From positions 16,137,938-16,201,937 of the forward strand of contig OU452226.1 in NCBI GenBank assembly GCA_911728455.2: a DNA stretch of 64,000 nucleotides. Reading direction: 5' to 3'. How positions within the stretch are numbered: position 1 is the first letter of the stretch; each line of letters starts with the position of its first letter. The notes below the pieces were generated by a model, which saw nothing but the letters and a program-made list of their open reading frames with translations, ran no database searches and was not told the DNA's origin. Positions 37,318-48,419 of the stretch are shown piece by piece. The position numbers and the translations under genes were made by a program. The DNA is from Marthasterias glacialis (Eukaryota; Echinodermata; Asteroidea; Forcipulatida; Asteriidae).

Positions 37318-38548
37318 AATGGGAAACCAAGTTTTGTGAATGTAACCATGATAAACTTGCATAATACATGACATAAATTTGGCTAATGGGTTGGGGGAGG
37401 GCAAGCCCATCAAAAGGGGCGCCGCACAGTTGCATTCATATTGAAATATAGTCAACAGAGGGGGATGTTGTATACAAATGGCAATGTATCTCTACTGTGT
37501 TGACAGCAACTTTTCGTGGGGGGGGGGGGGGGTAAATCGTGAACTCGGTGAATAACTCAACAGTCGTGGGGAGCCCTCTATTGGCAGAAATGCACAAATT
37601 ATGGGCGAACTATCCTGGGCCCAACAACTTAGGAAAATATTGATCTAGCGCCCTCTGTTTGCAACTTGCCCTAAGTAACCGACGATAAATTTTGACGTCT
37701 TTTCTAGATTGGAATGTACAGAGGGCGCTACAACTGAGTTAATGATAGTCTTGTTTCCAGACGTTTAGTTTGTAACATGAGATCAGTATATAGAGGGCGG
37801 CATAACCAGGAGTTAATATTGCTGAATAACTCGACAGTCGTGGGGAGCCCTCTGTAGGCAGAAATGCACAGAAATTATGGGGGCACTACTAGCCTGGGCG
37901 CGACTTGTGACTTATTGATCTAGCGCCCTCTGTTGGCAACTTGTCCTAAGTAACCGATGCAAAGCAGTGCCCTCTATTGGCTTCTTTGACAATTTTTAAG
38001 GAAATGCACTTCTTGAAACAAGACTAATATTAACTCCTGGTTATGCCGCCCTCTATATACTGATCTCATAATGTTACAACCTAAACGTCTGGAAACAAGA
38101 CTATCATTAACTCGGTTATAGCGCCCTCTGTACATTCCAATCTAGAAAAGACGTCAAAATTCATCGTCAGTTACTTAGGGCAAGTTGCCAACAAAGGGCG
38201 CTAGATCATTATTTTCCAAAGTTGTTGGGCCCAGGATAGTGCGCCCATAATTTGTGCATTTCCGCCAACAGAGGGCTCCCCACGACTATTGAGTTATTCA
38301 CCAAGTTCACGATTTAACCCCCACCCCCGAAAAGTTGCTGTCAACACAGTCCAGATACATTGCCATTTGTATACAACACCCCCTCTGTTGACTATATTTC
38401 AATATGAATGCTACTGAGTGGCGCCCCTTTTGATGGGCTTGCCCTCCCCCAATCCATTAGCCAAATTCATGTCATGTATTATGCAAGTTTATCATGGTTA
38501 CCTTTGAGCGCAACATACAGTTACATTCACAAAACTTGGTTTCCCATT
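37318..38548. mobile_element. 1.2-kb fold-back element inserted in the right inverted end
   Basis: The arms at about 37318-37818 and 38024-38548 are reverse complements around a loop of about 200 bases. Landmarks are ATGGGAAACCAAGTTTTGTG at the outer ends, GGGCAAGCCCATCAAAAGG, TCAACAGAGGGGG, a G-run at 37517-37532, TAGCGCCCTCTG and ATAACCAGGAGTTAATATT beside the loop. The loop contains a further direct copy of part of the arm (GAGCCCTCTGTAGGCAGAAA). The left end of the host element (28936-28960) lacks it and shows the uninterrupted site. No protein is encoded. Confidence 0.87.
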
Positions 38549-38963
38549 TATTTATTCTATATTTTTCAATCAATTGTAAATATAATAAACTAGTTGTACT
38601 CTGAGGCAGGAAATAAAACACAAGAGACCATAAATGTTTATTAAGCTGTTTCACACACAAACAACAAGATTATGCCATTCTCATTCATATAAATCACCCT
38701 CGAGACAAGCAAATGACCTGTTTCTTCACAGTAACATGTATTTCGGGTTGCTTTTGGAGCTTTCTCGGATTGATAGTTCATACATTTTCATTATCAAATC
38801 TGTTTATCGGCACTACAACCTTTTTCATTAGCCTTTTCTTTTTCTAACTTGGGTTCATGTGGAAGGCCAAAATGATCCAGCTGAAATATTGTGTTTGTAG
38901 CTGTTGACCTTTTTTTAATAGATCATATATACCTTCGCATTTTAGGGAGACACTATTATAAGA
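38549..38963 (-). repeat. Right inverted end of the 10.4-kb element (outer part)
   Basis: Reverse-complement partner of 28528-28945. The inner part, separated by the fold-back insertion, is at 37286-37318. The arm itself starts around 38520, overlapping the fold-back boundary by the shared ATAAATAAATGGGAAACC. Confidence 0.82.
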
Positions 38964-39059
38964 ACAAAGCAACACAAAAGTTTGTAGATTCCCCACCGTT
39001 TATGTACAAACGGGTCATTTTGAAATGAGTATAGCATGATCTTAAAAATTAAAAATACC

Positions 39060-40255
39060 TCATACTGAGCATTCAGGCATGCAAAGCAGTTTGTCAAAAT
39101 AAAAGGATAAGGTTCGAGGTACAGCAAGACTTTGTGCTGTGTTTTAGTTTTCAGTGACATTAGGGCCTACAGCTGATAATCCCCCCCCCCAAAAAAAGAA
39201 GTCAGCTCATGACCAGAAAATTTGCATGCCTGTATATTAAAATTAATACACTATTTGAAATTATTGCATATTCAGGCATGCATACAGCAACCGCATTTTT
39301 CAAAAAAGAACTTGCCAGGCCACAGCAAGACTTGTATTGTTTTTTGTTTTTTTTCAGTGGCAGTATATCCAGAGATGGGAAACCAAAAATGGGCAAGTTA
39401 GCTGGTAACCCTCAAAACTTGCATGCCTGTATATTATTTATGCATAGTTACAAACTATTGTTTATGGGTCATTCCACCAAGTTGGGACACAGTTTGTGAC
39501 ATTTGTACGACGTCTGCATGATTTTAGTCCTGCCCCATTTCTGCTTTATTTAATCACTGACGATCACAACAAACGTTTTGCCTGGTACATTTTGTACCTC
39601 GTAGTTAGTGCATACAGTGAATTTGAACAATTATGTATTTGAGTGTTGAAAAATTTGACAAATAAAATTCTGGATGTAACACGGACACAGTGTCCATGTT
39701 ACATCCAAATGACACATTTTACATAATAATTTCCATTAAAATAATTTTATACTTCAACAAACATTTTCACATACAAAGGAGAATGTTACATGAAATAATT
39801 GAGTCAAATAAATGATTTCTTTCCCTAATGGACAAATGTTGCACAAAAATCACACTGTGTCCCAACTTAGTGGAATGACCCATATTCAGGCATGCACACA
39901 ACTGCATTTCGTCGTAAATTAAAGAGGAAAGTGCCAGGCACACAGGAAAGCTTTGCACGGTTTTTCGATTTTTAGTGGCGGTATTGCTAGCTCATCAGCC
40001 GAGACACCAACAAATGAGGACTCAGCTGCTGACCTGAAAACTTGCATGCCTTGCAAAATTAGCAGTTATTGTATACTTAGCCATGCACGCATCCGCATTT
40101 TAAGTTGTTAAAGCACAGGAAAAGTGCCAGGCATAACAATACTTTTTACTGTGTTTTTCAAATATCAGTGGCAATAAGTACATACAGCTCAGAAATCCGA
40201 AAAAATTAGGAAATCAGCTGATAACACAAAAAGTTGCATGGCTGTATATTAATAC
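39060..40255 (+). repeat. Tandem repeat, unit about 175-210 bp, four copies, one interrupted
   Basis: Units start at TTCAGGCATGC-like words near 39072, 39271, 39886 and 40078. Each runs through a block with GCCAGG(C)-ACA-CAAGACTTT, GTTTTT, TCAGTGGCA, CAGCTGATAA and CTTGCATGCCTGTATATTA. The second unit is interrupted at its end by the 418-bp MITE at 39465-39882. The copies are diverged by roughly a quarter. Confidence 0.75.
39465..39882. mobile_element. 418-bp MITE with TGGGTCATTCCA ends and TA duplication
   Basis: The ends TGGGTCATTCCACCAAGTTG and its near reverse complement CAACTTAGTGGAATGACCCA form an inverted pair that continues into GGACACAGT. The element is flanked by TA on both sides (39463-39464, 39883-39884), as in Tc1/mariner-type insertions. 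A second palindrome centred near 39691 (GGATGTAACA ... TGTTACATCC) lies in the middle. No protein frame. Confidence 0.86.
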
Positions 40256-40410
40256 ATTGTAAATTGAATTAACTTAAATAAATTATAATGTATAAGTGCA
40301 CCATTGCAAGCAGTTTAATTCATTTGGTTCTACATTTCTCCAATGCCATCCTGATTAGGTTTGTCTAAAGCAGGGCCACCACGTGCAGGTCCCAGGATAC
40401 CAGCCCCACG

Positions 40411-42075
40411 ACGCTTTCCTTATCATTGGGGCCATCGTACTCCTTTCGAAGCGTCCGGTCCGCCACCCTGAGAACCAGGGCAGTCCCCTCAACATACTAA
40501 CGCGGTCCCTGGCCCCACGGCCTAGACCAGGGACTACTCCCGTTCGGCCAACCATGATTGTGTAAACACCAACCATCTCAAGAGACGTTTGATGCAACTT
40601 TAAGATCAACCACCAGCTGTTACCCTGGCCGGAAGTGGAACCCCACAAGCCACGTGCAAGTGTCCAGGTCCCTTTTCGCAGATGTTCGGAATTCCCGTGA
40701 TTACGCCGCACATTCCGAATTAATCGAATCTCCGCACCACCAATAGACGCTTTTCGTATCATTGGGGCCATCGTACTCCTTTCGAAGCGTCCGGTCCGCC
40801 ACCCTGAGAACCAGGGCAGTCCCCTCAACGTACTAACGCCGTCCCTGGCCCCACGGCCTAGATCAGGGACTACTCCCGTTCGGCCAACCATGATTGTGTA
40901 AACACCAACCATCTCAAGAGACGTTTGATGCAACTTTAAGATCAACCACCAGCTGTTACCCTGGCCGGAAGTGGAACCCCACAAGCCACGTGCAAGTGTC
41001 CAGGTCCCTTTTCGCAGATGTTCGGAATTCCCGTGATTACGCCGCACATTCCGAATTAATCGAATCTCCGCACCACCAATAGACGCTTTTCGTATCATTG
41101 GGGCCATCGTACTCCTTTCGAAGCTTCCGGTCCGCCACCCCGAGAACCAGGGCAGTCCCCTCAACGTACTAACGCCGTCCCTGGCCCCACGGCCTAGATC
41201 AGGGACTACTCCCGTTCGGCCAACCATGATTGTGTAAACACCAACCATCTCAAGAGACGTTTGATGCAACTTTAAGATCAACCACCAGCTGTTACCCTGG
41301 CCGGAAGTGGAACCCCACAAGCCACGTGCAAGTGTCCAGGTCCCTTTTCGCAGATGTTCGGAATTCCCGTGATTACGCCGCACATTCCGAATTAATCGAA
41401 TCTCCGCACCACCAATAGACGCTTTTCGTATCATTGGGGCCATCGTACTCCTTTCGAAGCGTCCGGTCCGCCACCCCGAGAACCAGGGCAGTCCCCTCAA
41501 CGTACTAACGCCGTCCCTGGCCCCACAGCCTAGACCAGGGACTACTCCCGTTCGGCCAACCATGATTGTGTAAACACCAACCATCTCAAGAGACGTTTGA
41601 TGCAACTTTAAGATCAACCACCAGCTGTTACCCTGGCCGGAAGTGGAACCCCACAAGCCACGTGCAAGTGTCCAGGTCCCTTTTCGCAGATGTTCAGAAT
41701 TCCCGTGATTACGCCGCACATTCCGAATTAATCGAATCTCCGCACCACCAATAGACGCTTTTCGTATCATTGGGGCCATCGTACTCCTTTCGAAGCGTCC
41801 GGTCCGCCACCCCGAGAACCAGGGCAGTCCCCTCAACGTACTAACGCCGTCCCTGGCCCCACGGCCTAGATCAGGGACTACTCCCGTTTAGCCGACCATG
41901 ATTGTGATAACACCAACCATCTCAAGAGACACTTGATGCAACTTTAAGATCAACCACCAGCTGTTACCCTGGCCGGAAGTGGAACCCCACAAGCCACGTG
42001 CAAGTGTCCAGGTCCCTTTTCGCAGATGTTCGGAATTCCCGTGATTACGCCGCACATTCCAAAATTAATCGAATC
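40411..42075. repeat. 336-bp tandem array, about five units, with a through-running minus-strand frame
   Basis: TATCATTGGGGCCATCGTAC starts at 40421, 40757, 41093, 41429 and 41765, an exact 336-base period. Units are about 98-99% identical. Because 336 is divisible by three, a minus-strand frame stays open from 41836 to 40355 (493 codons) as a 112-residue repeat. That frame has no recognised domain and is more likely a consequence of the period than a gene. The last unit frays into short CCGCAC-ACCAATC repeats to about 42130; the first is fused to a partial copy at about 40370-40410. Each unit has a CACGTG word. Confidence 0.95.
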
Positions 42076-42239
42076 CGTCCGCACCACCAATCGAATTCGT
42101 CCGCACAACCAATCAAATCTCCGCACTACCAACAATCTAACTTTGTATTCAAAGCATATTGCCAAAATCTCCAATTTGATGCAAAATTTGCATTTGTACA
42201 CTTGCTTGCAATGGTGCAGTTATTTACAACAGTGTAATG

Positions 42240-42445
42240 TTAAATGTATAGTGCTGCAAAAACAGCCCACTATACGACGATTACAACAACAAAAACACAA
42301 GAATTTACAAACTTTGCCTCAGCCTTGAACATCTACGTGTTGGTAAGAAGACATTCAGCCGATGATATGCACTTGTAGCTCAAACATCTACATTTTGGAT
42401 GGGTAGATCTCATCGGAGAAAAGCAAGCCTTTCTACCAGGGAAAG
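42240..42445. repeat. Diverged repeat fragment (partner 46520-46740)
   Basis: GTGCTGCAAA-ACAGCCCACTATAC, ACAT-TAC and GTAGA-GATGA-TGCACT words recur in order at 46520-46740. It is a degenerate copy of an unrecognised family that lies among the TTAA-flanked elements. Confidence 0.55.
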
Positions 42446-43039
42446 AAATGGAAGTTAAAAAAAGGGGGGTCAAAAAAAACCATGTTTACACATAATAATT
42501 CCTTTGAATTCAACAGATAAATACTAAAATAATAGAAGCAGAGAATATATCATATTTTTAAGATTAAGAGGTGTAAAACCAGTTTTATTCTCCTCGAAAG
42601 AGATAAAGTTATGAGGTCCTTTTGGGAAACAATTATTCAAAAGGGCAGGTATATTTTGTAAAGTTACGATGAGTGCTTTTTAAAGCATTAAATAACTTTG
42701 TGATTGATAACTCTCTTTTGAATGTGCAATATTTTCTTTTTTTCTTGCAGAATCACACGATCAAGTTATTTTTACACAGTACAACAAATACCAAAACAAA
42801 GTGTGTCTTTTTCTTTAAGATTTGGGCATAAAGATCAATAGTTATATCAAGGGCAAACCTAACATTTTAAACAGGAATGACTTGAATTTCTTTTCTTTTC
42901 ATAAGACTCAACTTGTACATCACAAAGAGTTTAAAACCAAGTTATTTTAAACTTCAAATTTTGTGCATCAATCTATTGTGTGACGTTTAATTCTTGCTTC
43001 CTGTTAAGACAATTTTAAGTTTTATTTCAGACAACCTTA
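42446..43039. other. AT-rich spacer, no feature seen
   Basis: No open frame, hairpin or repeat partner was recognised between the repeat fragment and the first TTAA element. Confidence 0.45.
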
Positions 43040-43678
43040 TTAACCAGTTGAAATCGAAAGACGGGAATACACACAAGTGTTTGCCCTGCCTGGAAATGAA
43101 GTTCGGCTTGGGACGCCTTTATGTAATTTCAGACCAATGGAGCAAAGGTTGCCCGGTCATTCAATTTCGGAGCATGCATAAACCATACCCATGCCGTGTA
43201 ACGCTTCGTTTCACTCACAAAATGACAAAAAAATATTGTGACTTTACTTGTATTCGGTGGCCATTCAGATGCAAATTTTGTGCAATCCCTGATTATAGAC
43301 CTTTTACTTTTTATTCCAAGAAGGGGATTACATGGCATCAAGAGGCTTCCACTACTGCTCAGTCATTGCATTTCGGCTCAATGGAGGTAAGTCAGAGTGA
43401 GTCGGCAGTTGAGCCATGGTTCGGTGTTTAAGTGGCACTCCTATGCTGTAGGTATAGCTAATGTTTTGCAATTCATGCAGCATGAATTTAACGTTTTCTC
43501 GGTCGAGCAACAAAACAGACCATCCAATGAAGATAATTTTTTTCTTTGCATTGTCAAGTCAGTGTTTCTGTGTGCCAGTGGTACCCTCAAAGAAAAAATA
43601 CTCTGGCAGTTCAGCCAAAAGAATCCCCTCAGGGGGATGGGAAAAGATTAATTAAAAGTCCTGGCAGCAACTGGTTAA
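43040..43678 (+). mobile_element. piggyBac-like MITE, copy A (639 bp)
   Basis: Bounded by TTAACCAGTTG on the left and CAACTGGTTAA on the right. TTAA is the target duplicated by piggyBac elements, and the inverted end reads CCAGTTGC. Interior landmarks shared with the other copies are ATTCAA/CTGCGGAGCATGCA, TAACGCTTCGTTTCAC, GACCTTTGTCC-TTTGTTCCAAGAA, GGATTACA-GGCAT, GAGGCTTCCAC, CTCAATGGAGG, GGTCGAG and GTTTCTGTGTGCCAG. The 145-codon frame at 42994-43431 runs across the element's left end and is not kept in other copies, so I do not call it a gene. Confidence 0.82.
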
Positions 43679-43941
43679 TAACTCTTTAGGATTTTACCTT
43701 TTACTGGAGAGTGCAGCTGCTTTATTTTGGACATGTACTTGTTGGCGGGTGGATATCTTTGGAGACGGTAAGGCTTCCTCTATGCAAATTAAAACATTCA
43801 GTTTGTGATAAATTAATTTACCTCGAATGAAATGTGATTTTCTTTAAAGTTATCAATACAAGTTTTAAAAACAATTTCACTAATTCAATACAGATAAAAC
43901 TGATTAGCCAAGTTGCTCAAAATTTTAAACAGGAGTACTTC

Positions 43942-44592
43942 TTAACCAGTTGAAAACGGTGGATGTGAATTAACACAAATGTTCCCCCTGCATGGAAACA
44001 GAAGCCATATAAAGATGCCATTATGTAATTTCGGACAACCGGACCACCGCTCATTCAACTGCGGAGCATGCACAGATCACACACACACACACACACACAC
44101 ACTGCCTAATACTTCGTTTCACCCACACAAGGACAAAAAAAAAGGTCTTGAATTTATTTGCATTTTGTGGTAAATGAGAGGCCATTTTTGTGTAAGCCCC
44201 GATTATAGACCTTTGTCTTTTTGTTCCAAGAAGGGGGTTACAAGGCATCGAAAGGCTTCCACCATTGTTCATTCATTGTATTTCGGCTTAATGGAGGCTA
44301 GTCACGAGAGGGGCCGGCAATCAAGCCATGGTTCCATGTTTAGTGCCACTCCTATGCCGTATGTAACAGCCGATGTTTTGCAATTCACACTGCATGAATT
44401 TGACATTTTCTTGGTCGAGAAACAAAACAGACGATCCAATAAAGAGAATCTTTGTTCTCTTGGCATTATCAAGTCAGAGTTTCTTTTTGCCAGCGATACC
44501 CTCAAAGAAAAAAGGTTCTGGCAATTCTGCCTAAAGAAGCCCGCCAGGGGATTAAGACAAAAAAGCAAAGAATCACGGCGGCAACTGGTTAA
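43942..44592 (+). mobile_element. piggyBac-like MITE, copy B (651 bp)
   Basis: TTAACCAGTTGAAAACGG at the left and GCAACTGGTTAA at the right. It shares interior landmarks with copy A and contains a (CA)n tract where copy A has ACCATACCCATGC. Frames on both strands (44174-44599, 44302-44568) are not shared with copies C-E. Confidence 0.84.
44078..44102 (+). repeat. (CA)n microsatellite in copy B
   Basis: About twelve CA units, grown from a short ACACAC-like stretch present in other copies of the family. Confidence 0.9.
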
Positions 44593-45040
44593 AAGATGAT
44601 TTAGTACAATTTTTTTTAAATACTAACCTTATGTGTGCAAACCTGATGTGGTATTTTACTGACCAGTTTTACCTGGAGGATGCATCCACATTGGCTTGCT
44701 AAGTTTGACTAGGTAGTTTACCCAGGGCAAAAAGTGGCCGGTTACACTACCCATTAGACTGAAAAGGTCAAAGTGGTCAAGTTACCCATTCGCAGGGTTA
44801 GTTTACCCCCAAAAAGTCTAATGCCAATAGAGCTTAAGAGTAAATAATTGACAATGGGATTTAAAACCCCCTTTTGTTCAAAGAGTTGTGTGTCAAACTT
44901 ATGAAGGTGAGAACAAATTCTTGGAAATTGTTCGGACAATCGTTTGTGTGACAAGCTATTGTGCTTAAAGAAAAAAAAGAAGATTAAATATGAATATCTG
45001 TTGTAGTGTTGCTACCCTATCTCTGGTAGGACTGTGTTTG
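44593..45040. other. No recognisable feature
   Basis: Unassigned sequence between MITE copy B and the next repeat. Confidence 0.4.
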
Positions 45041-45470
45041 GTAATAAGTTTACCTGTTTGTAGTAAAGTCAGGTTTTAAGCCAGACTGCATGATGATAGT
45101 TGGGTCTCCGACATCTACTGTCTGACTAGTAGATTTCTTTTGAGACGGGCATACCTGTACATGTAAACAAAAACATAATTGTCAAATACATACAAGATGA
45201 TATACTATTTAAACTGAAAGAATTGTACTCAAAGTGGTGTTCCAAAAACATGTTTTTAAATGTGATATGTAACAATACTATTGTAAAAGATATACATTTG
45301 TTTAAAAAAACTGTTGGACTGTATTTTGTAGTTTTGTTCCTATGAGAGGTTCAGGGGGGAGGGGGGGGGGGGGGGGGGTGGGGGCGCATTGCTTTTCAGT
45401 TCAGGGGGGGGGCCCAGGGTCCATGTATCTGTTTTTTCATTGGGAGGGGTTGGCACCCCTCTTAACTCAA
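45041..45470 (+). repeat. Unrecognised repeat family R, copy 1, with long G-rich tail
   Basis: Starts TAAGTTTACCTGTTTGTAGT and includes CAGGTTTTAAGCCAGACTGC, ATGATGATAGTTGGGTCTC, GACATCTAC and GTAGATTTCTTTTGA, then a G-rich tract (45350-45420) and CCATGTATCTGTTTTTTC. Copies 2 and 3 are at 47752-48177 and 48178-48419. Copies 1 and 3 each lie immediately or shortly before a TTAA-type MITE, suggesting joint duplication. Confidence 0.75.
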
Positions 45471-45548
45471 TCCAACTTACAGTGCCAGCTGTGCCAACAC
45501 GATGGTCAAGCTAACACAAAAACTGGGGTTTTCATTGAAAACACTACT

Positions 45549-46109
45549 TCAACCAGTTGATGCTGGATGTCGTGTATACGGGAGCCAGCAAACAGATGCC
45601 GTTTAATTATGCCATTGTGTAAAATCCTGGTACTAAAACAAAGGTAGCTTAGACATTCCACTACTGAGCATGCACAGAGTATGCAAAAAGAGGAAACATG
45701 GTCTTAATATTTCAACGATTTTCGACCATTCATACATAATTGTGTAATCTGATTCCAGACCATTGTCCTTTTGTTCCAAGAAGAGGATTACGAGACATTG
45801 AGAGGCTTCCACCATTGTTTATTTACTGTATTTCTGCTCAATGGAGGTAAATCAGAGTGAACCAGGGATCCAGTTCCAATCCTATACCCAAGGTATGGCA
45901 ATTCACGGTACATTGATTCAACAATTTTTCGATAGACAAAAAAAACAATCCACAAGCTATAGAGAATCTTTGTTCCCTTGGCTTTGCAAGGTGAAGGTTT
46001 CTTTGTGCCAGTGGTACTCACAAAGAAAAATGATTCTAGCAGTTTCAAGAAAATAATACTGTCAGGCTGGACGGGAAAAAATGTAAGATTTCTGGGGGCA
46101 ACTGGTTAA
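45549..46109 (+). mobile_element. piggyBac-like MITE, copy C (561 bp)
   Basis: The left boundary reads TCAACCAGTTG, one base off TTAA; the right reads GGCAACTGGTTAA. Interior landmarks CCACTACTGAGCATGCACAG, TTTTGTTCCAAGAAGAGGAT and CTCAATGGAGG match the family. Confidence 0.8.
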
Positions 46110-46519
46110 AGTACATAATTTTATTTAACAAAGTTCAACTAGCATTGGATGGATATGATATTCGGAGTCAAACACTTTATCAATATTATAAAGTAATTTT
46201 TTGATGTACCAGTGAAATCACCAGCAGAGGAGGACTCCCCCTTCACCCTAAATCCCTACCCCCTTGCCTCCCCATATAGGATTAAAAAATGCACTAATGG
46301 TTGGTGTAATACATCAAAAGCCATCCCCTACCCCAAACTTTTCCTTGACTCACTTGAACCCCCCTCCCCCTTATCCACTGAAAATGACTCATAACACCGT
46401 AGGAAAAGACAAATGTTTTTGTTTTCTACAGTAAATCTATCTTACATTGGCCACGCATCTGGGATAGGCTTCGCCTGCATGGCTGCTGAGTGTTTATATG
46501 GCATGGAAGTACAATCTTT

Positions 46520-46740
46520 GTACAGTGCTGCAAATACAGCCCACTATACCGAAGACAATAGGGGAAAAGAAAGAGAATGGTAATTTGCTTACTTATTCTA
46601 TCCACCTTGGACATCTGCACAAGTATCGGGTCGGTAGACGTTGAGCTGATGGTGCACTGTACATGTATGCCTCATATGTCTACTTAGTGGATCGGTAGAC
46701 AACATGAAAGAATGGCATGCCTTTCTGTTGGCAGACAAAC
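46520..46740. repeat. Diverged repeat fragment (partner 42240-42445)
   Basis: Shares GCTGCAAATACAGCCCACTA, GACATCT-CAC, GTAGACGTTGAGCTGATG-TGCACT and GCCTTTCT words with 42240-42445. Confidence 0.55.
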
Positions 46741-46804
46741 AATATAGAAATTCAGATCTTGATGAAAATTTACTGAACATTTTCAGCTTTTTACGGGCTG
46801 TAAT

Positions 46805-47370
46805 TTAACCAGTAGCCACTGTATGACATGTAAACATGTGAATGTTTCCCCTGCCTAGAAACGGAAACCGTGTAAAGACACCCTTGTGTAATTTTGGAAT
46901 ACTGGAGCAAAGGTTGCCCCCTGACATTCCACTGCTGAGCATGCACAGACTATACACACGCTGTTTAACGCTTCGTTTCACCATAAAAAGAATCCCTGAT
47001 TCCAGACCTTTGTCCTTTTGTTCAAAGAAAAGGATTACAAGACTTTGAGAGGCTTCCACCACTGTTCAATCATTGTATTTTGGCTCCATGGAGGTAGGTC
47101 AGAGTGAGCCGGGAATCAAGCAATGGTTCTGGGTTTAGTACTACTCATATGCCGTAGGTAATGGCCGAGGTTTTGCATAACAGCTGACATTTTCTCGGTC
47201 GAGAAGACAAACCGAACGATCCAATAAAGAGAATCTTTTTCTCTTGGCATTGTCAAGTCAGGGTTTCTGTGTGCCAGCTGTACTCAATTCCGCGAAAAGA
47301 ATCCCACCGGGGGAGGGGGGGGGGGCTGGAAAAAAAATAAAATAAAAAAATCCCGGCGGCAACTGGTTAA
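46805..47370 (+). mobile_element. piggyBac-like MITE, copy D (566 bp)
   Basis: TTAACCAGTAGCCACTG at the left and GGCGGCAACTGGTTAA at the right. It has the family interior (CCACTGCTGAGCATGCACAG, GGCTCCATGGAGG, TTTCTCGGTCGAG) and a short G-run near 47320. Confidence 0.82.
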
Positions 47371-47751
47371 GAGAAAGCATTCATCAAAAATCTAAATGTT
47401 ATGAGGGAATTGAGACTTGTAAAATATAAAGCACATTTTTGAAAGATGACCTTGAACCCAACAAACTAATAGACGTGTGTAAGAGGCCTGTAAAATTAGA
47501 AGAGATTCACAATACCTTGCATCAATAAAAACATATTAGGCCAGTTACTATCCATTAAAAGACAAGACTTGCTGATACAGATTTAATGATTTAATGAAGT
47601 AAAAAAGCAAGCCCATGTAAAAGCTAATCTCATTTGCAACTGATCTAGAAATGTTTTTAGGGAACTTTTGACAAGAATAGCTTATAACTTATTACAAGCA
47701 ATATGAATCTCTGCATTTTTTGGGCAGATCTCTTATTCAAAACAACCGCTT
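47371..47751. other. No recognisable feature
   Basis: AT-rich spacer between MITE copy D and repeat R copy 2. Confidence 0.4.
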
Positions 47752-48177
47752 GCCAATAAATTTACCTGGTTGTAGTGAAGGCAGGTTTTAAGCCAGACTG
47801 CATGATGATAGTTGGGTCTCAGACATCTACTTGTTGACTGGTAGATTTCTTTTGACGTAAACAAAAACCAAAAACAGTATTGTTAGATACATACAAGATC
47901 ATAATACAATTTAACTTAAACTGAATGAATTTTACTGAAAGTAGTGTTCCAAAAACGTGTTTTAAATGTGACATGTGAAAATACTTTTGTAAAAGAATAC
48001 ATCTGTTTTAAGAAACTGTTGGACAGTAATTTGGAGTTTTGTTCCTATCAGCATAATGGGATTTTTTTTTATTGGTGGGGGGGGGGGCCTTTGATTTTGT
48101 GGGGGGGGGGGGGGGCAGGGACCATGTTTTTTAATGAATTACATGTATCTGTTTTTTTTTTCTTTGGGGGTAACTGC
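47752..48177 (+). repeat. Repeat family R, copy 2, with G-rich tail
   Basis: Same order of words as the copy at 45041, including TTACTGAAAGTAGTGTTCCA, AAACTGTTGGACAGTA, two G-runs at about 48078-48115 and ACATGTATCTGTTTTTTTTT. Confidence 0.78.
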
Positions 48178-48419
48178 TTGTCAACAAATTTACCTGTTTG
48201 TAGTGAAGGCAGGTATTAAGCCAGATGGCATGATGATATTTTGGTTTCAGACATCTACCTGTTGACTTGTAGATTTCTCTTTAGACTGGCATGCCTGTAG
48301 ACGTGAACAAAAACAAGCCCAATAGCATTAGTGTTAGATACTACTAAGATGGTACTTTTCAAACTAATGAATTTTACTCAAAGTAATGCTCAAAAGCCAT
48401 GTTTTAAACCTGATGTCTT
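48178..48419 (+). repeat. Repeat family R, copy 3 (short)
   Basis: Directly follows copy 2 in tandem, starting AACAAATTTACCTGTTTGTA. It is cut off by MITE copy E at 48420, at the point where the G-rich tail would be expected further on. Confidence 0.72.

Larger units (their letters stand above)
28528..38963. mobile_element. 10.4-kb candidate DNA transposon with inverted ends of about 450 bp
   Basis: 28528-28975 matches the reverse complement of 38520-38963 plus 37286-37318; the right end is interrupted by a fold-back insertion. Shared landmarks are TGTCTCCCTAAAATGCGAAG, CAATATTTCAGCTGGATCAT, TGATTTATATGAATGAGAAT, TTTATTTCCTGCCTCAGAGT and GACCTGCTCTATCGAAATGA. The interior contains the five-exon DUF7869-type gene (minus strand), a SINE remnant and two short MITEs. 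Long inverted ends around a transposase-like gene suggest an autonomous or recently autonomous element. The termini show no obvious target-site duplication. The left flank at 28455-28515 repeats part of the end sequence, so rearrangement at the left boundary is likely. Confidence 0.62.

Noticed and set aside
17960..48115. Poly-G and poly-C tracts as G-quadruplex switches
   Set aside because: They are single long homopolymers at repeat edges and prone to assembly error; no regulatory context is visible.
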